In this document: one piece after another, positions 40,837 through 50,081 of the stretch
How the letters are laid out: the number at the start of each line of letters is the position of its first letter
How positions within the stretch are numbered: position 1 is the first letter of the stretch
NCBI RefSeq assembly: GCF_002885955.2
Contig: NZ_POQS01000003.1
Location: 628,034-679,788, forward strand
Reading direction: 5' to 3'
DNA: 51,755 bases
Source of the DNA: Achromobacter pulmonis
GTDB lineage: Bacteria > Pseudomonadota > Gammaproteobacteria > Burkholderiales > Burkholderiaceae_B
Position numbers and translations under genes: made by a program
The notes under the pieces: model-generated
Databases searched by the model: none
Told to the model about the DNA's origin: nothing
What the model saw: the letters and a program-made list of their open reading frames with translations, nothing else

Positions 40837-40863
40837 GGGAGTCTCCTCGTTTTCGTTATCGGC

Positions 40864-42012
40864 TTACCATTCGGCGAAGCTGCCGTCGGCGTGGCGCCAG
40901 ATGGGGTTGCGCCAGCGGTGGCCGACGGCGGCGCGTTCTTTGACGTATTCCTCGTTGACCTCGATGCCCAGGCCCGGACCCTGCGGAATCGAGACCATGC
41001 CGTCCTGGTAGGCGAACGCTTCGCGGTTGCTGACGTAGTCCAGCAGGTCGTTGGCGGCGTTGTAGTGGATGCCCAGGCTTTGTTCCTGGATGAAGGCGTT
41101 GTAGCAGCCGGCGTCGATCTGCAGGCAGGTCGCCAGCGCGATGGGCCCGAGCGGGCAGTGCAGCGCCAGCGCCACGTCGTAGGCCTCGGCCATGGCGGCG
41201 ATCTTGCGCGTTTCGGTGATGCCGCCGGCATGGGAGGGATCGGGCTGGATGATGTCCACGTAGCCCTCGGCCAGAATCCGCTTGAAGTCCCAGCGCGAGA
41301 ACAGCCGCTCGCCCAGCGCGATCGGGGTGGAGCTGAGCGGAGCCAGTTCCTTGAGCGCTTCGTAGTGTTCGCTCAGCACCGGCTCTTCGATGAACATGAG
41401 CTTGAACGGTTCGAGTTCCTTCATCAGCACTTTGGCCATGGGCTTGTGCACGCGGCCGTGGAAGTCCACGCCGATGCCGACGTTGGGGCCGACCGCGTCG
41501 CGCACGGCGGCCACGTTCTCCAGGCACTTCTCGACCTTGTCGAAGGAATCGATGTACTGCAGTTCTTCGGTGCCGTTCATCTTGACGGCGGTGAAGCCGC
41601 GCTCGACCGCGCCCTTGGCGGCGGCCGCGGTGTCGGCCGGGCGGTCGCCGCCGATCCACGAATACACGCGGATGCGGTCGCGCACGTTGCCGCCCAGCAG
41701 CTGCGACACCGGCACGCCCAGATGCTTGCCCTTGATGTCCCACAGCGCCTGGTCGATGCCGGCCAGCGCGCTCATGTGGATGGCGCCGCCGCGGTAGAAG
41801 CCGCCGCGGTATAGCACGGTCCAGTGGTCTTCGATGTTGCAGGGGTCCTTGCCGATCAGGTAGTCGGACAGTTCCTCGACGGCCGCGGCCACCGACTGCG
41901 CGCGGCCCTCGACCACGGGTTCGCCCCAGCCGACGATGCCGGCGTCGGTTTCGATTTTCAGGAAGCACCACCGCGGCGGCACGATGTAGGTGGTGAGCTT
42001 GGTGATCTTCAT
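40864..42012 (-). CDS. dgoD: D-galactonate dehydratase
   Basis: 382 residues, the normal DgoD length. Enolase-superfamily residues are present: metal ligands in GVDFHGR (Asp, His), FIEEPVL (Glu) and ALGERL (Glu), and the second catalytic His in [12 protein letters not shown]; also [11 protein letters not shown]. Converts D-galactonate to 2-dehydro-3-deoxy-galactonate. ATG overlaps the dgoA stop by four bases. Starts [15 protein letters not shown], as in E. coli DgoD. Confidence 0.95.
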   Translation of the reverse strand: MKITKLTTYIVPPRWCFLKIETDAGIVGWGEPVVEGRAQSVAAAVEELSDYLIGKDPCNIEDHWTVLYRGGFYRGGAIHMSALAGIDQALWDIKGKHLGVPVSQLLGGNVRDRIRVYSWIGGDRPADTAAAAKGAVERGFTAVKMNGTEELQYIDSFDKVEKCLENVAAVRDAVGPNVGIGVDFHGRVHKPMAKVLMKELEPFKLMFIEEPVLSEHYEALKELAPLSSTPIALGERLFSRWDFKRILAEGYVDIIQPDPSHAGGITETRKIAAMAEAYDVALALHCPLGPIALATCLQIDAGCYNAFIQEQSLGIHYNAANDLLDYVSNREAFAYQDGMVSIPQGPGLGIEVNEEYVKERAAVGHRWRNPIWRHADGSFAEW

Positions 42013-42662
42013 GCTTGAGTCTCCTTGGCGGATTGGGCGCGCTGCCAGGCGGCGATGAAAGCGCGCGCGTTGTGTTCGACTGCGGCGGCCGACAGGCCGG
42101 GTTTGTACAGGGCCGAGCCCAGGCCGAAACCGCTGGCGCCGGCCTGGACGTAGGGGGCGAGGTTGTCCGGCGTGATGCCGCCCACCGGCAACAGGGCCAG
42201 AGGCTGGCGCAGCACGGCGCGCCAGGCCTTGAGCACGGCCGGGCCGAGCTGTTCGGCGGGGAACAGTTTCAGCACGTCGGCGCCGGCGGCCAGCGCGGCG
42301 TAGGCCTCGGTGGGCGTGGCCACGCCGGGGCAGGCCGCCATGCCCAGTTGTCTGGCGGCGCGGATCACGGCGCCGTCGCTGTGCGGCATGACGATGAGTT
42401 CGCCGCCGGCCTGCTGCACGCGGGCGCAGTCCTCGGGAGCGATCACCGTGCCGGCGCCGATCAGGCAGTCGGTGGGCAGCGCCGCGCGCATGGCGCGGAT
42501 GCTGTCCAGCGGGTCGGGGGAGTTCAGCGGCACTTCGATCAGGCGAAAGCCGGCGGCGTAGAGCGCCTGTCCGACGGGTTCGGCCTCGCCGGGCGTGATG
42601 CCGCGCAGGATGGCGATCAGGCCGCATTCGGCCATGGCGGTTTGCAGTCCGGGATGGTGCAT
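42009..42662 (-). CDS. dgoA: 2-dehydro-3-deoxy-6-phosphogalactonate aldolase
   Basis: 217 residues of the KDPG/KDPGal aldolase family: [13 protein letters not shown] (catalytic Glu/Arg region), [37 protein letters not shown] with the Schiff-base Lys in LKLFPA, and [15 protein letters not shown]. Splits KDPGal into pyruvate and glyceraldehyde 3-phosphate. Second gene of the operon, 9 bp after dgoK. Confidence 0.95.
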   Translation of the reverse strand: MHHPGLQTAMAECGLIAILRGITPGEAEPVGQALYAAGFRLIEVPLNSPDPLDSIRAMRAALPTDCLIGAGTVIAPEDCARVQQAGGELIVMPHSDGAVIRAARQLGMAACPGVATPTEAYAALAAGADVLKLFPAEQLGPAVLKAWRAVLRQPLALLPVGGITPDNLAPYVQAGASGFGLGSALYKPGLSAAAVEHNARAFIAAWQRAQSAKETQA

Positions 42663-42671
42663 GTTCGTTTC

Positions 42672-43676
42672 CTAGGAATGGGCCGTTGCACAGGAGTCGA
42701 TCAGGCCGGCGCTGACGGCCAGGTGCCACAGGCCGCGTTCGGTGGCGTCCTGCGCCACCTCGGGCGTGCCCAGGCCGTAGTGCTGCAGGGCCTGTATGTA
42801 GCGGCCGCAAAGCGCCGGCTCGCCGCAAAGCACGATGCGGGGCAGTTCGCCCTGCTGGCGCAGCAGCTGCGCCAGCGCGGCGACTTCGTGGCCGATGAGC
42901 AGGCCCGACAGGTAATCGGCCTGCGAGGTCGGCGCCAGCTGGCCGGTCAGGCCCAGCGCGCGAGTGCTGAACACGCTGGACAGCACGCCGGCGCGGCCGG
43001 CGGGCGAGCCGGCGACCTGCAGGCCGCGTTCGAACGCGGCCATGTCGGCGCCGGCGGAGTCGGCCATGGTGCGGCCCAGGATGGTGTGGCCGCGCAGCGC
43101 GGCGTAGATTTCGCCGGTCATGAAGGTGTGGAAGTGCGTGACGCGGCCGCGCTGCGCGCCGACCCACTTGGAATGGGTGCCGGGCAGGCCGATCAGCATG
43201 TTGTCGTGGGCGCGCGCCGGCTCGAACAGCACGCCGAACACCTGGGTCTCTTCGCCGCGCATCACGTTGGGCAGGCCCTGGCGCTGGATCAGGCCCGGCA
43301 CGATGTGCACGGGCGTGGCGCCGCCGCGTTCGACCACGGTGAGCTGTGTGCCGATGCGCGCGAGGTCGAGCGGCACGTCCAGGTAGGCGGCTTCGCGCCA
43401 GCCCTGGGCGCTGCCGACCATGCCGCAGGCGATCACCGGCAGCGCGGGCTCGGCCCGCAGCCAGTCGCCGCAGGCCTGTTCGAAGGCCAGCTCGAAACCG
43501 GAAAGCGTGGCGGTGGCCGCGCCGTCCTGCAGCGGCTGCGGCAGGCGCATGATGCCCCAGGGCAGGTGGCGGGTATCGAGCGTGCGGCCGGCGGCGTCCA
43601 GCCGGTAGGCGCGCAGCGAGGAGGTGCCCCAGTCCAGCGCGATGAGCGCCGCGCGGGCGGGCAATCCGGTAGTCAT
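42672..43676 (-). CDS. dgoK: 2-dehydro-3-deoxygalactonokinase
   Basis: 334 residues of the DgoK family: [17 protein letters not shown] (phosphate loop), [33 protein letters not shown] and [11 protein letters not shown]. Phosphorylates 2-dehydro-3-deoxy-galactonate with ATP. First gene of the operon dgoK-dgoA-dgoD-transporter. Divergent from an IclR-family regulator with 257 bp between them; a dyad there is the likely control site. Ribosome site weak. Confidence 0.95.
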   Translation of the reverse strand: MTTGLPARAALIALDWGTSSLRAYRLDAAGRTLDTRHLPWGIMRLPQPLQDGAATATLSGFELAFEQACGDWLRAEPALPVIACGMVGSAQGWREAAYLDVPLDLARIGTQLTVVERGGATPVHIVPGLIQRQGLPNVMRGEETQVFGVLFEPARAHDNMLIGLPGTHSKWVGAQRGRVTHFHTFMTGEIYAALRGHTILGRTMADSAGADMAAFERGLQVAGSPAGRAGVLSSVFSTRALGLTGQLAPTSQADYLSGLLIGHEVAALAQLLRQQGELPRIVLCGEPALCGRYIQALQHYGLGTPEVAQDATERGLWHLAVSAGLIDSCATAHS

Positions 43677-43804
43677 CAGAAATCGGTCTCGGCTCTGGCC
43701 GCGGCCCTGGCCGTCGTGGCGGCAAGCGTGCGCGGACCTGGTTGTGCGGGCCCGCCGCAGGCGCGCGGGCGATGGGAAAAATTCTAGATCAGTGCTTGAA
43801 AAAT

Positions 43805-43845
43805 CTCAAAATATAGAATGAAATCCCATATATAGGGAATTTGAG
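43805..43845. promoter_or_regulatory. Dyad in the dgoK/iclR intergenic region, likely operator
   Basis: CTCAAA (43805-43810) and TTTGAG (43840-43845) enclose an inner TCCC-ATATATA-GGGA (43824-43838). This AT-rich dyad in a GC-rich background between divergent regulator and operon is a typical IclR/KdgR-type binding position. Confidence 0.55.
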
Positions 43846-43933
43846 GCTATTCCCCGCTTCCCGGCATGGATGCGCCGGGTATGCTTGTCACCGTGTTTTC
43901 CGGCTCTTTCCGGCCGCCCTGTTCCGAGTTGTC

Positions 43934-44752
43934 ATGACCGCCACGTTCTCGCCCGACCCCGCTCCCGCCCTGGACCCCGACGCCGTCGCGCCCGCCGGCA
44001 CGCAGACACTGATGCGCGGCCTGGCCGTGGTGCAGGCGGTGGCGGCCGGCGCGCGCGATCTGAAAGACATCTGCGCCCGCATCGGGGTGGCGCGCAGCAC
44101 CACGCACCGGCTGGCCAGCTGCCTGGTGCAGGAACGCTATCTGCGGTCCCTGCCCGGCGTGGGCTACGTGCTGGGCCCGAAGCTGATCGAGCTGGGCTTC
44201 CAGGCGCGCGAGGCCTTTCCGATGGCGACGCTGGCGCGGCCCTACCTGGACGAGTTGGCGGCCCTGACGGGCGACACCATCCACCTGGCCGTGCGCGACA
44301 ACGACGAGGTGCTGTACCTGGAGAAGATCCCCGGCAAGAAGGGGCTGGAAATGCGTTCGCGCGTGGGGCATCGCATGCCGCTGGCGGCCACCGGCGTGGG
44401 CAAGGCGCTGCTGCTGGACGCGGAGGAGCCGCAATGGAAGGCGCTGTACCGGGTGGGCGCGCCGGTGTCCTCGCGCGCGCCCGGCGGGCGCCAGACCTGG
44501 GAGGCTTTCCGCGACCGCATGCGCGAGTACGCGGCCCACGGCTACGCGTTCGACCTCGAGGACAACGAGCCGTCGATCCGCTGCGTGGCCGCGCCGGTGC
44601 GTGACGCGTCCAGCGGCATCGTGGCCGCCATCAGCGTGTCCAGCACGGTGCCGTACATGTCGCTGGAACGCATGCGGGAAATGGTCGCCGTGGTGCAGGG
44701 CGCGGCGGCGGAGATTTCCGCCGAACTGGGGTGGAAGGTAGAGCGCGCCTGA
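43934..44752 (+). CDS. IclR-family regulator of the galactonate operon
   Basis: 272 residues from the ATG at 43934; a longer reading upstream would run through the operator region. HTH: TLMRGLAVVQAVAAGARDLKDICARIGVARSTTHRLASCLVQERYL; effector domain: LDELAALTGDTIHLAVRDNDEVLYLEKIPGKKGLEMRSRVGHRMPLAATGVGKALL, ending VAAPVRDASSGIVAAISVS, of the KdgR-like kind. By position it controls dgoKAD and the transporter, responding to a hexonate or its keto-deoxy derivative (inference). Confidence 0.9.
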   Translation: MTATFSPDPAPALDPDAVAPAGTQTLMRGLAVVQAVAAGARDLKDICARIGVARSTTHRLASCLVQERYLRSLPGVGYVLGPKLIELGFQAREAFPMATLARPYLDELAALTGDTIHLAVRDNDEVLYLEKIPGKKGLEMRSRVGHRMPLAATGVGKALLLDAEEPQWKALYRVGAPVSSRAPGGRQTWEAFRDRMREYAAHGYAFDLEDNEPSIRCVAAPVRDASSGIVAAISVSSTVPYMSLERMREMVAVVQGAAAEISAELGWKVERA

Positions 44753-44764
44753 TCCCCGGCGGCT

Positions 44765-45703
44765 TCAGGCGGCGGGCACGGAAAGCAGCCGCGGCTGAAT
44801 CTCGGCCATGGCTTTCTTCAGCTGGGCGGCCAGGGCCTGCGCGGCCGGCGACAGCGTGCGGTCGCGCCGGTGCAGCAGTCCGATGTCGCGCCGCGCCGAC
44901 GCGTCGCCCAGCGGCGTGCAGCCCAGGCCGGCCAGGTTCAGTTCCGGCAGCGCCAGGCGCGGCAGCACGCTCACGCCCAGGCCCTGGCGCACCATGCCGG
45001 CGGCGGTGCCCATATGGGTGACGTCGTAGCGCAGCGCGGTGGCGGGCGCGCCGGTTTCGTCGCGCACCGCGCGGTCGAACTGCTGGCGCGCATGCGAACC
45101 CTGCGACAGCAGGATCAGGTCATAGCGCAGCACGTCGCGCCAGTGCAGCACTTTCCTGTCCGCGCCCAGCGGATGCCCGGCGGGATAGACCGCGCAGAAG
45201 CAATCCTGCCCCAGCGGCGTGAAGGCCAGGTCCGGCGCCGATTCGGTCTGCGCGGCCACCGCGAATTCGATCTGGTTGGTGCGCAGCATGGCGAGCAGCT
45301 CGTCGTTGTGCGCCTCCACCACCCGTACCTTCAGCGCGGGATGCGCGCGCCGCAGCTCGCCCACGGCCGCCGGCAGCAGGCTCAGCGCCGCCGACGGCAG
45401 GGCGCCCAGGGCCACGTTGCCGCGGCGCACCGCGGCCAGGTCGGCAAGACTGCGGTAGGCCTCTTCCAGGTCGGCGATGGGACGCTGCACCCGCGAATGG
45501 AAATCCCGCCCGGCCGAGGTCAGGCTGATGGCGCGCGTGGTGCGCTCGAACAGCCGCAGCCCCAGCACGTCTTCCAGGTCCTGGATCAGGGCCGTGAACG
45601 ACGGCTGGGTGACGCCCAGCTGGTTGGCTGCATGGGTGAACGAACCGCTGTCGACGGCCAGCAGAAAGGCCTTTAGCGGCCGGTACTTGATATTGATAGC
45701 CAT
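44765..45703 (-). CDS. LysR-family regulator divergent from the aldehyde dehydrogenase operon
   Basis: 312 residues. HTH: PLKAFLLAVDSGSFTHAANQLGVTQPSFTALIQDLEDVLGLRLFERTTRAISLTSAG (about 7-62); effector domain: GNVALGALPSAALSLLPAAVGELRRAHPALKVRVVEAHNDELLAML. CynR/CysB-like LysR group. A 12-bp dyad lies six bases upstream of its start, in the 92-bp space shared with the ALDH gene, so it most likely controls that operon and itself. Confidence 0.9.
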   Translation of the reverse strand: MAINIKYRPLKAFLLAVDSGSFTHAANQLGVTQPSFTALIQDLEDVLGLRLFERTTRAISLTSAGRDFHSRVQRPIADLEEAYRSLADLAAVRRGNVALGALPSAALSLLPAAVGELRRAHPALKVRVVEAHNDELLAMLRTNQIEFAVAAQTESAPDLAFTPLGQDCFCAVYPAGHPLGADRKVLHWRDVLRYDLILLSQGSHARQQFDRAVRDETGAPATALRYDVTHMGTAAGMVRQGLGVSVLPRLALPELNLAGLGCTPLGDASARRDIGLLHRRDRTLSPAAQALAAQLKKAMAEIQPRLLSVPAA

Positions 45704-45708
45704 GAGCT

Positions 45709-45748
45709 AAGAATATTAGATAAATATCTATTTGTGTCTAATAATCTT
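45709..45748. promoter_or_regulatory. LysR-type operator between regulator and ALDH gene
   Basis: AAGAATATTAGA (45709-45720) and TCTAATAATCTT (45737-45748) are complementary at 11 of 12 positions, separated by 16 bp containing a smaller ATA...TAT. AT-rich in a GC-rich region; position and shape fit a LysR regulatory-binding site. Confidence 0.65.
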
Positions 45749-45795
45749 GCGGCCGATCATGACGTCTACCGCAGTCATCCCGACCCAGAGACGTT

Positions 45796-47271
45796 ATGGA
45801 CGCATCGAGCCACAAGCCATTCCGGCTGGGCGCCAACTGGCGCCACAGCCAAGACGGCGACGCCGTCATCACCTCCATCAACCCGGCCGACGGCAGCATC
45901 GCCGGCACGGTCGCCCGCGCCTTGCCGCAGGACGTGGACGCCGCCGTGGCGATCGCGTGGGAGGCCTTTCACCGCCAGCCGTGGCGCAAGCTGCGCCCGG
46001 ACCAGCGCGCCGCCACGCTGTACGAGATCGGACGCCGTCTCGCGGCCGAGCGCGAGCCGCTGGCGCGGCTGCAGATGCAGGACAGCGGCAAGCCGTGGAA
46101 GGAATGCCTGAACATGGTCGACAGCGCGGCCGGGCATTTCCGCTATTACGCGGCGGTGTGCGAGACCTGGCAGAACGAAATGACCTCGCCGCGCGGCGAA
46201 TACTTTTCGATGGCGCTGGCCGAGCCGTTCGGCGTGATCGCGGCCATCACGCCGTGGAACTCGCCCATCATGAACGAGGCCCAGAAAGCCGCGCCGGCGC
46301 TGGCCGCCGGCAACGCCGTCTTGCTCAAGCCCTCCGAGGAAACGCCGCAGCTGGCGCTGGAACTGGCCCGGATCTGCGGCGAGGCCGGCCTGCCCGAAGG
46401 CCTGCTCACGGTGCTGCCCGGCCATGGCGAGGACGTGGGCGCGGCGCTGGTCAGGCACCCGGGCGTGCGCATGGTGTCCTTCACCGGCGGCACCGAGACC
46501 GGACGTGCCATCGGCGGCATCGCCGGGCAGCGCCTGATTCCGGTGGGGCTGGAGCTGGGCGGCAAGTCCCCGCATATCGTGTTCGAGGACGCCGACCTGG
46601 ACCGCGCCGTGGCCGGCGTGATCTCCGGCATCTTCGGCTCGGCCGGCCAGAGCTGCGTGGCGGGTTCGCGCCTGTTCGTGCAGAAGTCCATCTACAAGCG
46701 CTTCATGGACGCGCTGGTGGAGCGCGCCGCGCAGGTGCGCGTGGGCCTGCCCGACGACCCCGCCACGCAGATGGGACCGCTGGTGTCGCGCGCCCATCGC
46801 GACAAGGTCGCCTCGTATGTGGACATCGGCCGCGCCGAGGGCGGCCGCGTGCTGGTCGGCGGCGCCGCGCCCACGCAGCCCGAGCTGGCCAAGGGCTGGT
46901 TCTACCTGCCCACCGTGATCGACGGCCTGGGCAACCAGGCCCGCGTGTGCCAGGAAGAGATCTTCGGCCCGGTGCTGGTGGCGCTTGCCTTCGACGACGA
47001 GGAAGACGTGATCCGCCAGGCCAACGACACCGCCTTCGGCCTGGCCGCCGGCATGTGGACCGGCGACTACGCCCGCGCATGGCGCGTGGCGCGCGAGATC
47101 GAGGCCGGCTCCATCTGGATCAACACCTACAAGCAATCGCATATCGCCACGCCGTTCGGCGGCTTCAAGGCCAGCGGCATCGGACGCGAGAAAGGCCTGC
47201 ACGGCCTGCGGCTCTACAGCCAGGTCAAGAGCCTGTATTGGGGCATGCACGAAAAACCCTTGGGACTGTGA
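45796..47271 (+). CDS. NAD(P)-dependent aldehyde dehydrogenase
   Basis: 491 residues, normal ALDH length. Catalytic Glu254 in GLELGGKSP and nucleophile Cys287 in FGSAGQSCVAGSRLFV; cofactor region ITPWNSPIMNEAQKAAPALAAGNAVLLKPSEETP and SFTGGTETGRAI; C-terminal EEIFGPV and TPFGGFKASGIGREKG. Oxidises an aldehyde to the acid; by sequence close to betaine-aldehyde/semialdehyde types. First gene of an operon of six or more genes; the epimerase start follows five bases after its stop. Confidence 0.94.
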   Translation: MDASSHKPFRLGANWRHSQDGDAVITSINPADGSIAGTVARALPQDVDAAVAIAWEAFHRQPWRKLRPDQRAATLYEIGRRLAAEREPLARLQMQDSGKPWKECLNMVDSAAGHFRYYAAVCETWQNEMTSPRGEYFSMALAEPFGVIAAITPWNSPIMNEAQKAAPALAAGNAVLLKPSEETPQLALELARICGEAGLPEGLLTVLPGHGEDVGAALVRHPGVRMVSFTGGTETGRAIGGIAGQRLIPVGLELGGKSPHIVFEDADLDRAVAGVISGIFGSAGQSCVAGSRLFVQKSIYKRFMDALVERAAQVRVGLPDDPATQMGPLVSRAHRDKVASYVDIGRAEGGRVLVGGAAPTQPELAKGWFYLPTVIDGLGNQARVCQEEIFGPVLVALAFDDEEDVIRQANDTAFGLAAGMWTGDYARAWRVAREIEAGSIWINTYKQSHIATPFGGFKASGIGREKGLHGLRLYSQVKSLYWGMHEKPLGL

Positions 47272-47276
47272 ACAAT

Positions 47277-48317
47277 ATGACGACTGAAAAGAAAAGCGCG
47301 GTGCTGTCGCTGGCCGACTCCCGCATCCTGATCGCCGGCGCCGCCAGCCTGGTGGGCTCGCACACCGCCGATGCGCTGCTGGCCGCCGGCGTGCGCGAAG
47401 TGATCCTGCTGGACAACTTCGCCTTCGGCACGCCCGAGGCCATCGCCCATCTGCGGGACGACCCGCGCGTGAAAGTGGTGCGCGGCGACCTGATGCGACT
47501 GCCCGACCTGCTGGCGGCGACCGAGGGCGTGGACGGCGTGCTGCACCTGGCGGCCTACATGACGCTGGGCTTCGCGCAGACGCCGTGGCAGGCGGTGGAC
47601 GTGAACGTGCGCGGCGCGCAGAACATGCTGGAAGCCTGCCGGGTCAACAAGGTGAAGAAGATCGTGTTCGCCTCGTCCAACGCCGTCTACGGCTACGGCA
47701 GCGGCATCGCCGGCGCGCTGGCGGAGAACGGGCCGTTCCATTCGGTGGGCGCGCCGCCGGCGGCGATCCTGTACGGCGCCTCCAAGATCATGGGCGAGCA
47801 GCTGTGCCGCCAGTACTACCAGAAGTCCGGCCTGGACTATGTGGTGCTGCGCTACTCCACCGTGTACGGCGAGCGCCAGCACTATCGCGCGGCCAATTCG
47901 CTGTACATCATGGAAACCTATGACCGGGTGCGCAAGGGCGAGCGCCCGGTGCTGCCGGGCGACGGCACCGAGACCAAGCACTTCGTGCACGTGTCGGACG
48001 TGGCGCGCGCCAACGTCGCGGCGTTTTGCAGCGAGGCGACCGACGTGGCGGTGAACGTGTCCGGCCCCGCGCCCATCACGACCGGCGAACTGGTGCGGCT
48101 GGTGCTCGACTACTGCAAGAGCGACCTGCAGCCCGAAATCAAGCCGGACCCGCCGGGCACCGTGCGCCTGACATCGGGCGGCGCGTTCCACATTCCCCAC
48201 GATCTCGCGGGCCGGCACATCGGCTGGCAGCCCGAGGTCGGCATGGCCGAAGGCGTGGCGCGGCTGCTGGCCTGGCGCGAAGCGCAGGAGGCAGGCCAGG
48301 CGCGCAGCACAGACTGA
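47277..48317 (+). CDS. NAD-dependent epimerase/dehydratase (extended SDR)
   Basis: 346 residues. Rossmann start SRILIAGAASLVGSHTADALL; the usual GxxGxxG reads GAASLVG, with the middle Gly replaced by Ser. Catalytic Tyr166 and Lys170 in ILYGASK, Ser in FASSNAVYGYG, then VVLRYSTVYGERQ and TKHFVHVSDVARANVAAF. Extended SDRs of this type act on nucleotide sugars or on sugar/uronate substrates. Coupled to the ALDH gene. Substrate unknown. Confidence 0.88.
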   Translation: MTTEKKSAVLSLADSRILIAGAASLVGSHTADALLAAGVREVILLDNFAFGTPEAIAHLRDDPRVKVVRGDLMRLPDLLAATEGVDGVLHLAAYMTLGFAQTPWQAVDVNVRGAQNMLEACRVNKVKKIVFASSNAVYGYGSGIAGALAENGPFHSVGAPPAAILYGASKIMGEQLCRQYYQKSGLDYVVLRYSTVYGERQHYRAANSLYIMETYDRVRKGERPVLPGDGTETKHFVHVSDVARANVAAFCSEATDVAVNVSGPAPITTGELVRLVLDYCKSDLQPEIKPDPPGTVRLTSGGAFHIPHDLAGRHIGWQPEVGMAEGVARLLAWREAQEAGQARSTD

Positions 48318-48400
48318 AGCAGGCCGCCGACGGCGCCGCAGAGCGCCGGGGCGGCTGGTTGCAGAGCAGGCAGTAAGACCCGACCCACAGGAGACAAGAC

Positions 48401-49375
48401 ATGAGCAAGCGCAACTGCATCGCCAGGGCATTTCTTGCCCTCGGCATGGTCCTGGCCGCGAGCGCGGCGCAGGCGGCCGGCTATCCCGACAAGCCGGTGA
48501 CACTGGTCGTGCCGTATCCGCCGGGGGGCGCGACCGACGTCATCGCGCGTCTGATCGCGGAAAAACTGCCTGCCGCCTGGGGCCAGCAGGTCATCGTCAA
48601 CAACCGTCCCGGCGCGGGCACGACCGTGGCGGCCGAGGCCGTGGCGCGTTCGCCCGGCGACGGCTACACCCTGTACATGACCACGGCCGCGCACACCATC
48701 AGCGCCAGCCTGTACAAGAAGCTCAACTACGACCCGCTGAAGGACTTCGCGCCGCTGACGCTCACCTCCACCATACCGCTGGTGCTGGTGACCACGCCGT
48801 CCTTGCCCGTCAATAGCCTGGCCGAACTTATCGCCTACGCCAAAGCCTCGCCGCAGGGCCTGAGCATGGCCTCCACCGGCAACGGCACGCCGCAGCACCT
48901 GACCGGCGAACTGTTCAAGGCCAAGGCCGGCCTGAAGCTGGTCCACGTGCCGTACCGCGGCGACGCGCCCATGCTGACCGACCTGATCGGCGGCCAGGTG
49001 CAGATGGCGTTCGTCACCCTGTCGGCCGCCTTGCCGCACATCCAGTCGGGCAAGCTCAAGGCGATCGCGCTGGCCCATCCGCGCCGGGTCGAGGCCATCG
49101 GACAGGTGCCCACCATGGCCGAGGCCGGCATGAAGAACTTCGAGGCCGCGACGTGGTTCGGGCTGTTCGCGCCGTCCAGCATGCCCGCCGACCTGCGCGA
49201 GAAAATCTACCAGGACGTCTCCAGGATCGTGGCCACGCCCGAAATGACCCGCAAGCTGCAGGACATGGGCGGCGACGTCAACAACAGTTCTCCGCAGCAG
49301 TTCCAGGCCTTCATCAACGACGAGGCGCAGCGCTGGGCCGAAGGCGTGAAGCTCTCGGGCGCGCGCATCGACTGA
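48401..49375 (+). CDS. Bug/TctC-family periplasmic carboxylate receptor
   Basis: 324 residues. Signal peptide MSKRNCIARAFLALGMVLAASAAQA, then YPDKPVTLVVPYPPGGATDVIARLIAEKL, GQQVIVNNRPGAGTTVAAEAVAR, STGNGTPQHLTGELFK and VPYRGDAPMLTDLIGGQVQMAF. AGGAGA precedes the ATG. Member of the ALDH-epimerase-RraA cluster (84 bp after the epimerase gene, 28 bp before the RraA-like gene). It presumably binds the organic acid degraded by that cluster. Confidence 0.94.
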   Translation: MSKRNCIARAFLALGMVLAASAAQAAGYPDKPVTLVVPYPPGGATDVIARLIAEKLPAAWGQQVIVNNRPGAGTTVAAEAVARSPGDGYTLYMTTAAHTISASLYKKLNYDPLKDFAPLTLTSTIPLVLVTTPSLPVNSLAELIAYAKASPQGLSMASTGNGTPQHLTGELFKAKAGLKLVHVPYRGDAPMLTDLIGGQVQMAFVTLSAALPHIQSGKLKAIALAHPRRVEAIGQVPTMAEAGMKNFEAATWFGLFAPSSMPADLREKIYQDVSRIVATPEMTRKLQDMGGDVNNSSPQQFQAFINDEAQRWAEGVKLSGARID

Positions 49376-49403
49376 CCGGCCACACCGACGGAGAACGCAG
49401 AAC

Positions 49404-50081
49404 ATGAGCAATCAAGAGCAAGCATGGCTGGCGCGCTGCGCCGCCATCGCAACCAGCACCTGGTCCGACGCCATGGACACCCTGGGCATCGCCGGCGTGG
49501 TGCAGGGCATCCCGCGCCGCGGCGGACAGGGCCGCATGGCCGGCTTTGCCGTCACCGCGCGCCACGTCTGGGGCGGGCTGGGCGATTTCGACCGCGCGGA
49601 CTTCGCGGTGGGGCGCCTGGTCGCCGCCACCGGCCCGGGACGGGTATTGATGGTGGATGCGGGCGGAACCTGCATTTCCACCTTCGGCGGCATTGCCTCG
49701 ATGGCGGCGTCGCGGCGCGCGGCCACGGCCGTCGTCATCGACGGGGCCTGCCGCGATGTCGATGAAATCGCCGCCACCGGCCTGTGGCTGGCCAGCCGCC
49801 ACGTCACGCCGCTGACCGGCAAGACGCGGCTGAAGCTGCAGGCCATGGGCGAGCCGGTGACCATAGGCGGCGTGCCCGTGGCCGAGGGCGATCTGGTGGT
49901 GGGCGACGACACCGGCCTGGTGGTGGTGCCGCGCGCGCGCATGCAGGAGGTGCTGGCCGCGGCCGAAGAGGCGCTGGCCGTCGACGGGCGCGTGGAGCAG
50001 GGCATACGCGACGGCCTGTCGTTCGCCGAGGCCGCCGCGGCCGCCAACTACATTCCGGCCAGCGCGGGAGGCCCGGCGTGA
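49404..50081 (+). CDS. RraA-family aldolase/demethylmenaquinone methyltransferase-like protein
   Basis: 225 residues of RraA fold: TSTWSDAMDTLGIAGVVQGI, FAVTARHVWGGLGDFDRADFAVGRLVAATGPGRVLMVDAGG, VVIDGACRDVDEIAATGLWL (the DG..RD metal/substrate motif) and PVAEGDLVVGDDTGLVVVPRARMQEVL. Members with this motif are mostly 4-hydroxy-4-methyl-2-oxoglutarate/oxaloacetate aldolases, not the RNase E inhibitor. In a catabolic operon the aldolase role is more likely. Its stop overlaps the next start. Confidence 0.88.
   Translation: MSNQEQAWLARCAAIATSTWSDAMDTLGIAGVVQGIPRRGGQGRMAGFAVTARHVWGGLGDFDRADFAVGRLVAATGPGRVLMVDAGGTCISTFGGIASMAASRRAATAVVIDGACRDVDEIAATGLWLASRHVTPLTGKTRLKLQAMGEPVTIGGVPVAEGDLVVGDDTGLVVVPRARMQEVLAAAEEALAVDGRVEQGIRDGLSFAEAAAAANYIPASAGGPA

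Noticed and set aside
40864..43725. Apparent 953-residue minus-strand fusion protein
   Set aside because: Only the last 382 residues (DgoD) are protein-like; the upstream part is an out-of-frame shadow of dgoA and dgoK.
45732..48317. Apparent 861-residue + strand fusion including the epimerase
   Set aside because: The first two thirds are an out-of-frame shadow of the ALDH gene; the epimerase starts at 47277.
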